From JANMDR01 sp031376425 (GTDB taxonomy: Bacteria; Pseudomonadota; Gammaproteobacteria; Burkholderiales; Usitatibacteraceae): a DNA stretch of 9,867 nt. The translations under genes were made by a program, and so were the position numbers. Shown piece by piece: positions 1 through 7,564 of the stretch; positions within the stretch are counted from its first letter, which is position 1, and every line of letters begins with the position of its first letter. The notes below the pieces were generated by a model, which had not been told where the DNA came from, ran no database searches, and saw only the letters and a list, made by a program, of their open reading frames with translations. The DNA is taken from contig JANMDR010000212.1 of NCBI GenBank assembly GCA_031376425.1, positions 1-9,867 of the forward strand. Direction: 5' to 3'.

Positions 1-1
1 C

Positions 2-2083
2 ATTAGCCTCAACTGGTACAAAAGTTTCCCACGCAAAGGCCAAGAATCAATACCGCCGCCAGCGTTGATTCCCGGTGAGCAATGGCAAATTACCGTGCGG
101 CTACGCCGCCCGCACGGCAATGCTAATCCCCACGGGTTTGATTTTGAAGCCTATGCGCTAGAACGTAATATTCGAGCCACTGGATATGTACGACAAGCTA
201 ACACCAATGCACGAGCCAATGCGCGAACTAGCGCAGAAATAGCCGTAAATAAGGCATCTCCGTGGCTTTATATTGATCGCGTTCGCCATTATATTCGTGA
301 GCGCATGCAGCAAGCCTTGGTTGATAAACCTTACGGCGCGGTGTTAGTCGCCTTGGCGATCGGTGAGCAATCAGCCATTCCTGATGCCCAATGGAAAACA
401 TTTTGGCGCACCGGGGTAGGGCATTTAGTGTCGATTTCTGGCCTGCATATTACGATGGTGGCAAGTCTTGTTTATTGGCTGATGTTTCGACTTTGGGCAC
501 GGGTGCCACAATTGGTGGCGCGGGTGCCGGCGCAACGTGCAGCAATTTTATTTGGCTTGTTTATAGCCTTTGCCTACACCCTAATCGCTGGGTTTTCAGT
601 GCCCACGCAACGTACGTTTTTTATGTTGTGTGCAATGGCGGTGGCAATGTGGTCGGGCAAGCCTTCAAGTTTTTCGGGAGCCTTATTAGGGGCATTATTT
701 TTTGTAATACTGATAGACCCCTGGGCGGTAACAGCGGCTGGCTTCTGGTTGAGCTTTGGGGCAGTGGCAGCGATTTTATACGTCACCGCATATCGCGTGG
801 GGCGCGAGCATGGTGTCATCGGTGCAGCACGGGCGCAGGTGGCGGTAACGGCAGGGTTACTGCCTTTAACGCTGGCATTATTTCAGGAGGTATCGATAAT
901 TTCACCTGTTGCTAATGCCTTTGCCATACCAGCCATTAGTTTGATCGTGGTGCCACTAACACTAATTGGCGTGATGTTGCCCTTTGATTTTGTACTGCAT
1001 TTTGCGCACTGGTTATTGAGTTTGGTGATGCTGCCTCTTGATTATTTAGCGAGCTTACCCAATGCCGTATGGCAAAGCCATGCCCCCGTTTTATGGACAA
1101 CTGTATTGGCGGTATTTGGCACCGCATTGCTGTTAGCCCCACGCGGCGTGCCCGCAAGGTGGTGGGGCTTGGCCTTGATAGCACCGATGCTATTGCTCAC
1201 CCCAAAGGGGCCAAAAGCGGGCGAGTTATGGGTAACTCTGTTAGATGTTGGCCAAGGCTTAGCCACGGTAGTGCGTACGGAAAATCATGTGTTGGTGTAT
1301 GACACCGGGCCAAGCTTCGGCCCCGATGCTGATGCGGGAAGTCGCATCATTGTGCCGTATTTGCGCGGCGAAGGATTACGGAAATTAGATGCGCTAGTAA
1401 TCAGCCACGCCGATGAAGATCACTCGGGCGGTGCACGCGCTATTGTGGATGCGCGCGCACCCGAATGGGTGCTCACGAGCGTAAATAAAAATGTACCCGA
1501 TAAGGCATTACCAGATGTATTGAAAACCGTGCCATATGCTGTAAATGCCCGTGAATGGCTGCGCTGCGATAATACCGATGCGTGGAAATGGGATGGCGTA
1601 GTGTTTGAAATTTTGCATCCGTTAGCAACCGACTATGAGGCTGAGCGCATTAAAACCAATAATGTCGGATGTGTTTTAAAAATTACCGCGCCGGGTGGCT
1701 CTATTTTGATGACCGCTGATATTGAAAAGCCGGTTGAGGCGGTGCTGATTGCGCGCGCTGCAGATGCGCTGGTAGCCGATGTTTTAGTGGTGCCACACCA
1801 TGGCAGTAAAACCAGTTCTACCGAGGCATTTATCGATGCGGTATCCCCTAAGCTTGCCATTATTCCTGTAGGCTATCGCAATCGTTTTCGCCATCCCCAC
1901 CCTGATGTGTTGGGGCGATATGTGGAACGCAATATTCCCATCATGCGCAGTGATTATGCAGGGGCAATTACGTTAAAATTTATCAATGATAGTAAGGGTA
2001 CGCCCAACGTTAGCAAATATAGAGATACTTACCGTCGTTACTGGACTAATTTGCCGGAAGACAATGCCTCACCCGTTGAATAA
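2..2083 (+). CDS. comEC: ComEC/Rec2 family DNA-uptake channel protein (5' truncated by window)
   Basis: ComEC is an inner-membrane protein that forms the channel carrying single-stranded DNA into the cytoplasm during natural transformation. The frame is open from base 2, so the gene starts outside the window; 693 residues are visible. The TTG at 65 is only the first start-like codon and is not the real start. In order: the end of the N-terminal DUF4131 domain (PGEQW, then RRPHGNANPHGFDFEAY and RATGYVR, about bases 68-200); a hydrophobic Competence domain with many membrane segments (about 330-1200), including the SISGLHITMVASL stretch; and a C-terminal metallo-beta-lactamase-like domain from about 1225, with LLDVGQG, HADEDHSGG (about 1405-1430), HHGSK (about 1796) and RFRHPHPDVL near the end. 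All these family motifs look intact. It is followed on the same strand by frmA after 70 bases. Identity is confident; whether the host is naturally competent cannot be judged here. Confidence 0.95.
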   Translation: MSLNWYKSFPRKGQESIPPPALIPGEQWQITVRLRRPHGNANPHGFDFEAYALERNIRATGYVRQANTNARANARTSAEIAVNKASPWLYIDRVRHYIRERMQQALVDKPYGAVLVALAIGEQSAIPDAQWKTFWRTGVGHLVSISGLHITMVASLVYWLMFRLWARVPQLVARVPAQRAAILFGLFIAFAYTLIAGFSVPTQRTFFMLCAMAVAMWSGKPSSFSGALLGALFFVILIDPWAVTAAGFWLSFGAVAAILYVTAYRVGREHGVIGAARAQVAVTAGLLPLTLALFQEVSIISPVANAFAIPAISLIVVPLTLIGVMLPFDFVLHFAHWLLSLVMLPLDYLASLPNAVWQSHAPVLWTTVLAVFGTALLLAPRGVPARWWGLALIAPMLLLTPKGPKAGELWVTLLDVGQGLATVVRTENHVLVYDTGPSFGPDADAGSRIIVPYLRGEGLRKLDALVISHADEDHSGGARAIVDARAPEWVLTSVNKNVPDKALPDVLKTVPYAVNAREWLRCDNTDAWKWDGVVFEILHPLATDYEAERIKTNNVGCVLKITAPGGSILMTADIEKPVEAVLIARAADALVADVLVVPHHGSKTSSTEAFIDAVSPKLAIIPVGYRNRFRHPHPDVLGRYVERNIPIMRSDYAGAITLKFINDSKGTPNVSKYRDTYRRYWTNLPEDNASPVE

Positions 2084-2153
2084 ATTTAATCGAAAGATGC
2101 CTTTTAATAAGACATCGTTGATCCTAAATGCTTAATAACAGAAATGAAAAATC
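2084..2153 (+). promoter_or_regulatory. AT-rich gap between comEC and frmA, probable frmA-fghA control region
   Basis: This 70-base gap is clearly richer in A+T than the flanking genes. It contains an imperfect direct repeat: TTAATAA at 2104-2110 and again at 2132-2138, each shortly after an ATGC. A TTGATC at 2118-2123 resembles a -35 box, but no good -10 box lies at the right distance, so I do not assign a promoter. There is no hairpin followed by a T-run, hence no evident terminator for comEC. No Shine-Dalgarno motif precedes frmA; the leader just before its ATG is AGAAATGAAAAATC. The regulatory role is inferred from position and composition only. Confidence 0.3.
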
Positions 2154-3260
2154 ATGAAAACAAAAGCCGCAGTTGCCTGGAAAGCGGGCACACCACTCAC
2201 CATTGAAACCGTTGACCTAGAGGGCCCAAAAGCGGGCGAAGTGCTGGTTGAAATCAAAGCCACCGGCATTTGCCATACCGATTATTACACCCTGTCTGGC
2301 GCTGATCCTGAAGGCATCTTCCCCGCGATCTTGGGACATGAGGGGGCAGGCATTGTGGTGGAAGTAGGCGCTGGGGTAAGCACCTTAGAAGTGGGTGATC
2401 ATGTCATCCCCCTGTATACCCCAGAATGTCGCCAGTGCAAGTTTTGTTTAAGCCGCAAAACAAATTTATGCCAAAAAATTCGCTCCACACAAGGCCGTGG
2501 CTTAATGCCCGATGCCACCAGCCGCTTTAGCTTGGATGGCAAGCCTATTTTTCATTACATGGGTACCAGCACATTTAGTAATTACACGGTTGCACCAGAA
2601 ATTTCGCTGGCTAAAATTCGCAAAGATGCGCCGTTTGATAAGGTCTGCTACATTGGCTGCGGCGTAACCACCGGTATAGGCGCTGTGCTGTTCACAGCCA
2701 AAGTGGAGGCGGGTGCTAATGTGGTGGTATTTGGTTTAGGCGGCATTGGTTTGAACGTGATTCAAGGTGCCAAAATGGTTGGCGCCGATAAAATTATTGG
2801 CGTGGATATCAACCCTGCCAGACAAGCCATGGCACGACAATTCGGCATGACGCATTTCATTAACCCCAGCGAAGTTGAGAATGTGGTGGATGCGATTGTG
2901 CAACTAACAGACGGTGGCGCTGATTACAGTTTTGAATGTATCGGTAATACTAAAGTAATGCGTCAGGCGCTGGAGTGCACTCATAAAGGTTGGGGTCGCA
3001 GCATCATTATCGGCGTAGCCGAAGCCGGTGCAGAAATCAGCACTAGGCCGTTTCAGCTCGTTACCGGGCGCAAATGGGAAGGCTCCGCATTCGGTGGTGC
3101 CCGAGGCCGCACCGACGTACCAAAAATAGTCGATTGGTATATGGAAGGCAAAATTAGTATTGACCCGCTCATCACGCACACTATGCCACTTGAAGATATC
3201 AACAAAGGCTTTGATTTGATGAAGCGTGGTGAATCTATTCGCGGCGTGGTGCTGTTCTAA
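2154..3260 (+). CDS. frmA: S-(hydroxymethyl)glutathione dehydrogenase / class III alcohol dehydrogenase
   Basis: This cytoplasmic, zinc- and NAD-dependent enzyme oxidises S-hydroxymethylglutathione, formed spontaneously from formaldehyde and glutathione, to S-formylglutathione. The protein has 368 residues, normal for the family. Visible motifs are catalytic zinc ligands Cys40 (in GICHTD), His62-Glu63 (GHEGAG) and Cys169 (GCGVTTG); structural zinc cysteines 92, 95, 98 and 106 (CRQCKFCLSRKTNLC); and the Rossmann loop GLGGIG at 194-199 with Asp218 in GVDIN, which selects NAD. The stretch QGRGLMPDATSRF (about 113-125), and MGTSTFSNYTV (about 136-146, usually SEYTV) mark class III rather than other alcohol dehydrogenases. 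It is followed after 24 bases by the next enzyme of the same pathway, so the two probably form an operon. No frmR-type repressor gene is present in the window. Confidence 0.96.
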   Translation: MKTKAAVAWKAGTPLTIETVDLEGPKAGEVLVEIKATGICHTDYYTLSGADPEGIFPAILGHEGAGIVVEVGAGVSTLEVGDHVIPLYTPECRQCKFCLSRKTNLCQKIRSTQGRGLMPDATSRFSLDGKPIFHYMGTSTFSNYTVAPEISLAKIRKDAPFDKVCYIGCGVTTGIGAVLFTAKVEAGANVVVFGLGGIGLNVIQGAKMVGADKIIGVDINPARQAMARQFGMTHFINPSEVENVVDAIVQLTDGGADYSFECIGNTKVMRQALECTHKGWGRSIIIGVAEAGAEISTRPFQLVTGRKWEGSAFGGARGRTDVPKIVDWYMEGKISIDPLITHTMPLEDINKGFDLMKRGESIRGVVLF

Positions 3261-3284
3261 CGTATCGTTTAAGACCACAAACCC

Positions 3285-4163
3285 ATGCAAACCCTCGAAA
3301 CTTTTGAAACTATAAGTGAACACCAAAGCTTCGGCGGCGTTCAAGGCTTTTACCGCCACCAATCCACCGCTACCGGCACGCTCATGCGCTTTAGCGTGTT
3401 CACCCCGCCAAAAATTAATGCAGTGCTCTATTTTTTAGCTGGCTTAACCGCCACAGAAGAAACCTTTGCCATCAAAGCGGGTGCGCAACGCATTGCCGCA
3501 GAGCTTGGTTTAATGCTCGTATGCCCCGATACCAGCCCCCGCAACACCGGTATTAGCGATGAAGCCAAAGACTGGGATTTTGGAACTGCAGCCAGTTTTT
3601 ATATAAATGCCACGCAACAACCTTGGGCAAAATATTTTCAGATGGAAACTTATGTAACGCAAGAGTTACCAAACTTGATTAGGCAAAAATGGCCTATAGA
3701 AGCCCTAAATACAGGTATCTTTGGGCATTCAATGGGTGGGCATGGTGCCTTAACCTTAGCACTGCGCCATCCTAATATTTACCAGAGCGTTTCTGCCTTT
3801 GCCCCCATCACAGCACCCACACAGTGCGCATGGGGCCGCAAGGCATTTACCGGATATTTAGGTGAAAATGCAGCACTTTGGGATCAGCATGATGCATCGG
3901 CGTTGATGGCAACACGGCAAACGCCATATCCGCAAGGAATTTTAATTGACCAAGGCTTGGCCGATAAATTTTTGAATGAGCAGCAGTTGCTACCTGAACA
4001 TTTTGAAGCCGCTTGTTTAAAAGCGCAACAGCCGTTAACCTTACGCCGCCACGCAAACTACGATCACGGCTTTTATTTTGTGGCGAGCTTCATTGAGGAT
4101 CACTTGCGGTTTCACTACGCAACGCTTCTCGCAGCCAAGCCACAAGGGGATAAATATTATTAA
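3285..4163 (+). CDS. fghA: S-formylglutathione hydrolase
   Basis: This cytoplasmic serine hydrolase (esterase D family, alpha/beta fold) splits S-formylglutathione into formate and glutathione, completing glutathione-dependent formaldehyde detoxification after FrmA. The protein has 292 residues, slightly longer than the usual 275-285. The nucleophile is Ser149 in GHSMGG; the likely triad partners are Asp227 (QGLADKF) and His261 (YDHGFYF). Other family stretches are AGLTATEETF (the cysteine common in SGLTCTEE is alanine here), PDTSPRNTGI, DWDFGTAASFY and the C-terminal FIEDHLRFH. The start lies 24 bases after the frmA stop, with no clear ribosome binding site. The last 74 bases, including codons for FIEDHLRFH and a short lysine-glycine-tyrosine tail, overlap the convergent DUF2461 gene on the other strand. 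The symbols fghA and frmB are both used for this family. Confidence 0.95.
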   Translation: MQTLETFETISEHQSFGGVQGFYRHQSTATGTLMRFSVFTPPKINAVLYFLAGLTATEETFAIKAGAQRIAAELGLMLVCPDTSPRNTGISDEAKDWDFGTAASFYINATQQPWAKYFQMETYVTQELPNLIRQKWPIEALNTGIFGHSMGGHGALTLALRHPNIYQSVSAFAPITAPTQCAWGRKAFTGYLGENAALWDQHDASALMATRQTPYPQGILIDQGLADKFLNEQQLLPEHFEAACLKAQQPLTLRRHANYDHGFYFVASFIEDHLRFHYATLLAAKPQGDKYY

Positions 4164-4794
4164 GCGTTGCAGCAATATCCGTTGCTAATTGCGTTGGTTC
4201 TAGCGCCGTATTTTTATCTAGTGAAATTTCTAGGAAGCTTACAAAATGGCGTTGTTTAATGGTTTCCATGTGCGGAAAATCCGACGGTAAATCGGTGAAA
4301 CCCTTGGGTGGACGGGTTAGGCGGCCTTCGTCATCCATGCCGCCAAATCTGGCTTTGAAGGCTTTATGGCTTAGTAGTTTTTTTAGTTTTGCTGGTTCCT
4401 CAGCCACATAGGTGCGGATGCGCTTTAGGTGTGGGGGCTCGGGCGCGTAATAGCCGCCACCGATAAATAAAGTGCCGTGTTTATTTATTTGAAAATAGTA
4501 GCCTGCACCAGTGCCCTTTTTAGCATTATTGCTTATGCTGGCAGAAAAATTGGTTTTGTAGGGGTCTTTATTGTTGGAGAAGCGAATGTCTCGATTGATC
4601 CTAAATATGGCCTTCTTCGGGCTAATGTGTTCAATTTCAGGATCAAATTTCGCCATCATGGGAATCAAGGCGATGATGACTTCTAAAAACTCTTCGCGCA
4701 AAATATCATAAGCAGGTTTATTGCGCATGAACCATGGTCGATTATTATTTTCGCTGAGGTCTTGCAGAAACTGTAGTAGAGCGGGGATATGCAT
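4090..4794 (-). CDS. DUF2461 / TIGR02453 family protein of unknown function
   Basis: The protein has 234 residues and no signal peptide or membrane segment. It matches my memory of the DUF2461 family (TIGR02453): an N-terminal LLQFLQDLSENNNRPWFM stretch, then YDILREEFLEVI, SPKKAIFRINRDIRFSNNKDPYKTN split by basic and aromatic residues (about 58-82), a GAGYYFQIN beta segment, and IGGGYYAPEP. The family is widespread in bacteria; its biochemical role is not established and I assign none. It is the last gene of the leftward run that begins at uraD, 61 bases after the moaA stop, so it may be co-transcribed or have its own promoter (a candidate lies at 4802-4830). Its 3' end overlaps the fghA 3' end by 74 bases in the opposite orientation. 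The ATG at 4794 sits just upstream of the conserved start of the domain; no Shine-Dalgarno motif is visible. Confidence 0.85.
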   Translation of the reverse strand: MHIPALLQFLQDLSENNNRPWFMRNKPAYDILREEFLEVIIALIPMMAKFDPEIEHISPKKAIFRINRDIRFSNNKDPYKTNFSASISNNAKKGTGAGYYFQINKHGTLFIGGGYYAPEPPHLKRIRTYVAEEPAKLKKLLSHKAFKARFGGMDDEGRLTRPPKGFTDLPSDFPHMETIKQRHFVSFLEISLDKNTALEPTQLATDIAATLNNIYPLVAWLREALRSETASDPQ

Positions 4795-4801
4795 CGTTTT
4801 T

Positions 4802-4830
4802 GCTTTAAAGATTTGTGCGGGTTATGTCAA
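4802..4830 (-). promoter_or_regulatory. Candidate sigma-70-like promoter for the DUF2461 gene
   Basis: On the minus strand a perfect -35 hexamer TTGACA (4825-4830) is followed by a 17-base spacer and TAAAGC (4802-4807), a weak -10 match with three of six consensus bases. It lies in the 61-base gap between moaA and the DUF2461 gene. Transcription would begin only a base or so before the ATG at 4794, giving an essentially leaderless message, which weakens the case. This is seen in sequence only, and chance is a real possibility. Confidence 0.25.
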
Positions 4831-4855
4831 CTTACGTGCCAGCTTGTGCGTCAAT

Positions 4856-5974
4856 TTAGCCACCGATGAAACTCATCTCGACGCGCGGCAACGTTGCTGT
4901 GGTATTTAGATGTCGGGTTTCTGAATAATTATCATTGCGCTGCTGCCATATGCTGGAGATAGCTGAAAATAGCGCGTCCTTAGACATTTTATCGGGTTCA
5001 TTGGCGCGAATAATAGGCATTAAATCATAACCCGCATTTGCAAATAAGCAGGTGTATAACTTGCCGTCGGTAGAAACTCTAGCGCGGGTGCAAGTGGCGC
5101 AGAAAGCCTGAGTCACACTAGAAATCACGCCTACCTCACTGTTGGTGTTTACATATTGCCAACGTTGCGCTACTTCGCCTGCATAGTTTGGTTGCAGCGA
5201 AACTAAGGGCATTTCCGCATGAATGGCAGCGATAATTTCAGCGCTGGGCACAACGTATTTCATGTTCCAGCCATTGGTATTGCCCACGTCCATAAATTCG
5301 ATGAAGCGTACCATATTGCCGGTGTTTTTGAAGTGCCGTGCCATGGGCAGCACATCGCCATCGTTCACGCCGCGTTTCACTACCATATTAATTTTTGTAC
5401 CGACAAAACCTGCAGTGGCTGCCGCATCGATGCCGCGCAGTACGTTGGCAACAGGAAAATCGACATCGTTCATGGCGCGAAAAGTAGCATCGTTCAGGCT
5501 ATCTAGCGATATAGTGAGGCGATCCAGCCCCGCTGCTTTAAGCGCTACGGCCTTGGAAACAAGTGCACTGCCATTGGTGGTTAGGGTTAGTTCAACGTCT
5601 GGTAGAGCAACTTTAAGCATACTAATTAAGCGCTCAATACCTCGACGCAAGAGTGGCTCTCCACCGGTTAGGCGGATTTTTTCTAAGCCCATTTTATGGG
5701 CGGTCTGCGCAATGTTAACGAGTTCTTCAAACCGTAAAAGCTGATCTTGGGGCAGGAATTTATAGTTTGTATCAAACACGCTTTTGGGCATGCAATAACT
5801 ACAGCGAAAATTGCAGCGGTCCGTGACGGAGATACGCAAATCGCGCAGCGGTCTACCGCGCAAATCCAGCATTGGCGCGTCTTGAGAAGCGGCTATCGCA
5901 GCAGGAATCGCCAATGAATTTGCGATTGAGACTACGGCAATATCGCGTAGCTTTGATTTTGCTGGTGTGGTCAT
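4856..5974 (-). CDS. moaA: GTP 3',8-cyclase MoaA (molybdenum cofactor biosynthesis)
   Basis: This radical-SAM enzyme converts GTP to 3',8-cyclo-7,8-dihydro-GTP, which MoaC turns into cyclic pyranopterin monophosphate, the first stable step to molybdopterin. With the start at 5974 it has 372 residues. The N-terminal cluster motif is Cys54-x3-Cys58-x2-Cys61 (TDRCNFRCSYCMP), followed by LTGGEPLLR. The C-terminal cluster cysteines are 292, 295 and 309, and the protein ends in the Gly-Gly typical of MoaA. The ATG at 5974 overlaps the puuD stop as ATGA, which suggests translational coupling. It leaves about 30 more residues before the first cysteine motif than in E. coli MoaA. I recall similar extensions in betaproteobacterial MoaA. 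An in-frame ATG at 5872 would give 338 residues without the Ala-rich leader. Neither start has a Shine-Dalgarno motif. The frame is open further, to 6184, but that part lies inside puuD and lacks family features. No other moa or moe gene is in the window. Confidence 0.95.
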   Translation of the reverse strand: MTTPAKSKLRDIAVVSIANSLAIPAAIAASQDAPMLDLRGRPLRDLRISVTDRCNFRCSYCMPKSVFDTNYKFLPQDQLLRFEELVNIAQTAHKMGLEKIRLTGGEPLLRRGIERLISMLKVALPDVELTLTTNGSALVSKAVALKAAGLDRLTISLDSLNDATFRAMNDVDFPVANVLRGIDAAATAGFVGTKINMVVKRGVNDGDVLPMARHFKNTGNMVRFIEFMDVGNTNGWNMKYVVPSAEIIAAIHAEMPLVSLQPNYAGEVAQRWQYVNTNSEVGVISSVTQAFCATCTRARVSTDGKLYTCLFANAGYDLMPIIRANEPDKMSKDALFSAISSIWQQRNDNYSETRHLNTTATLPRVEMSFIGG

Positions 5975-7185
5975 TTTTTTGCTGCTAGCCCTTCGGCCCA
6001 ACGCGCTAATATTGCGCGTTCTGCATCGGTAATTTTCGTTAGGTTGCCGATTGGCATGGCTTTTAACACTACGGTTTGCTGATAGATAGTTTGCGCCTGC
6101 GCGGTGATGCGCTCGGGGGTGTCGAGCAGAATATTTTTTGGTGGTGCCGTAAAACCGGGGTAGCTTGGTTGCGCCATATGGCACACAGTACAGCGTTCGG
6201 CAATAATAGCAGCAACATTTTCAGAGGTGCTAGAAGCATTGATATTAACACCAGTATTTATTGCATTCACAGGATTCTTACTGGGTGCCAAGGCAAAAAA
6301 TAGAGCGATCAATATTATGCCACCAGCCCAAAGCAATCTCGTTTTTATGTGCCCTTGGTTTTTAAAAACGAAGTACAAGCGAATCAACGCACCCGCAACC
6401 GTGAGCGCTAACAACACCAGCCAGTTGTAGCTGTTATTGGTGAATAAGGCATAGTGGTTGCTAATCATCGTCATCAACACCGGCAAGGTAAAGTAGGTGT
6501 TATGTACCGAACGCTGTTTGCCGCGAAGCCCGTGAATAGGGTCAATTGGGCGGTTTTCGTTTTTGGCCTTTACAATTTCGCGTTGGCCGGGAATAATCAC
6601 CATTGCCACGTTTGCCACCATGATCGTACCTAACATGGCACCATAGTGAATGAATGCGCCGCGCCCCGAAAATAACTTGCACAAAGCATAAGCGGCTACC
6701 GTACAAAGAATAGAAATGGCGATAGCCAATGCCGTATCATTTTTGCTCAAGCGGCTATTGCAGAGCGCATGGTAGATAAGCCAACCACCAACCAAGAAGC
6801 TTAAGCCAATGGCAATAGATGCGGCTTGCGATAGTGGATAAATGGCGGGGTCAATTAAGTAAATATCAGCGCTTACATAATAAATAAGTACCAGCATAAA
6901 CATGCCGGAGAGCCAAGTAGAATAAGCTTCCCACTTAAACCAATGGAGGGGCTGCGGTAATTTTTCTGGCGATGCTAAGTATTTTTGTGCATGATAAATG
7001 CCACCGCCATGCACCGACCATACTTCACCCTTAATGCCTTTTTCGATGGCTTCAGGATCATCGGGTGTACGCAAATTCGAATCTAACCAAATGAAGTAAA
7101 ACGACGCGCCAATCCACGCTATGCCAGTAATAACGTGCAGCCAACGCCCTAAGAAATTAAGCCAGTCTAATGAATAGGCGAGCAT
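5971..7185 (-). CDS. puuD: Urate hydroxylase PuuD (membrane-bound, cytochrome-c-fused urate oxidase)
   Basis: PuuD oxidises urate to 5-hydroxyisourate in the inner membrane. Unlike soluble uricase, it passes electrons to its own c-type haem and so to the respiratory chain rather than making hydrogen peroxide. The protein has 404 residues, normal for the family. The N-terminal Urate_ox_N (DUF989) domain covers about residues 1-300, with WLHVITGIAWIGASFYFIW near the start, SVHGGGIYH (57-65), HWFKWEAY (81-88) and about eight membrane segments. A linker (about 301-325) leads to a C-terminal cytochrome c domain with haem-binding Cys332-x2-Cys335-His336 and a probable axial Met377 (AMPIGN). The haem domain should face the periplasm. 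The gene starts 5 bases after the uraH stop and ends in a 4-base overlap with moaA. A GGGG lies about 13-16 bases before the ATG, rather far for a ribosome binding site. Confidence 0.95.
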   Translation of the reverse strand: MLAYSLDWLNFLGRWLHVITGIAWIGASFYFIWLDSNLRTPDDPEAIEKGIKGEVWSVHGGGIYHAQKYLASPEKLPQPLHWFKWEAYSTWLSGMFMLVLIYYVSADIYLIDPAIYPLSQAASIAIGLSFLVGGWLIYHALCNSRLSKNDTALAIAISILCTVAAYALCKLFSGRGAFIHYGAMLGTIMVANVAMVIIPGQREIVKAKNENRPIDPIHGLRGKQRSVHNTYFTLPVLMTMISNHYALFTNNSYNWLVLLALTVAGALIRLYFVFKNQGHIKTRLLWAGGIILIALFFALAPSKNPVNAINTGVNINASSTSENVAAIIAERCTVCHMAQPSYPGFTAPPKNILLDTPERITAQAQTIYQQTVVLKAMPIGNLTKITDAERAILARWAEGLAAKK

Positions 7186-7190
7186 GGGTT

Positions 7191-7553
7191 TTAGCTACCC
7201 CTGTAAGTTGAGTACGCATAGGGGCTTATCAGCAGTGGTACATGGTAATTGCCTTGGGCATCCGCTATGCCGAAGCGAATTGTTACGATATCCAAAAATG
7301 CGGGGTCAGTTAAGCTTATATTCAGCTTACGAAAATAATCGCCAGCGTAAAAATGTAACTCATACGCCCCCGTTTCAATCGTATCACCCGAAAGCAAAGG
7401 TGCATCCGTGCGACCATCGGCATTGGTGGTGGCGTTGATCGTAGCGTTTTCGGTAAGCCCACCATGTGCCCCTATTTTGAATAAGGCAATGCGCATATGG
7501 GCAGCGGGTTTTCCCAGTGTGGTATCAAGTACATGTGTGCTTAGTTTTGCCAT
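7191..7553 (-). CDS. uraH: 5-hydroxyisourate hydrolase (transthyretin-like)
   Basis: This small enzyme hydrolyses 5-hydroxyisourate, the PuuD product, to 2-oxo-4-hydroxy-4-carboxy-5-ureidoimidazoline (OHCU). The protein has 120 residues, typical of the family, which acts as a tetramer. Expected active-site features are all visible: His7 in the N-terminal STHVLD, Arg48 in ADGRTD, His104 in YHVPLLISP, and the C-terminal Tyr-Arg-Gly-Ser tail that separates these enzymes from true transthyretins. There is no signal peptide, so it should be cytoplasmic. It sits 11 bases after uraD and 5 bases before puuD, in a tight run encoding consecutive steps. No convincing Shine-Dalgarno sequence precedes the ATG at 7553. 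Identity and start are both secure. Confidence 0.96.
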   Translation of the reverse strand: MAKLSTHVLDTTLGKPAAHMRIALFKIGAHGGLTENATINATTNADGRTDAPLLSGDTIETGAYELHFYAGDYFRKLNISLTDPAFLDIVTIRFGIADAQGNYHVPLLISPYAYSTYRGS

Positions 7554-7564
7554 AAATATTCTAC

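Noticed and set aside
391..915. 174-codon plus-strand frame within comEC
   Set aside because: It overlaps the Competence domain of comEC in another frame, and its Gly/Cys-rich product resembles no family I know.
2904..3362. 152-codon minus-strand frame across the frmA 3' end and fghA 5' end
   Set aside because: It is antisense to two well-conserved genes, and its product shows no recognisable domain.
5223..5744. 173-codon plus-strand frame antisense to moaA
   Set aside because: It is a Ser/Arg/Pro-rich shadow of the moaA radical-SAM core with no family features.
5975..6184. N-terminal extension of the moaA frame by 70 codons beyond 5974
   Set aside because: It lies wholly inside the puuD cytochrome c domain in another frame, is rich in Arg, His and Asn, and shows no MoaA features. 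The ATG at 5974 overlapping the puuD stop is a better start.
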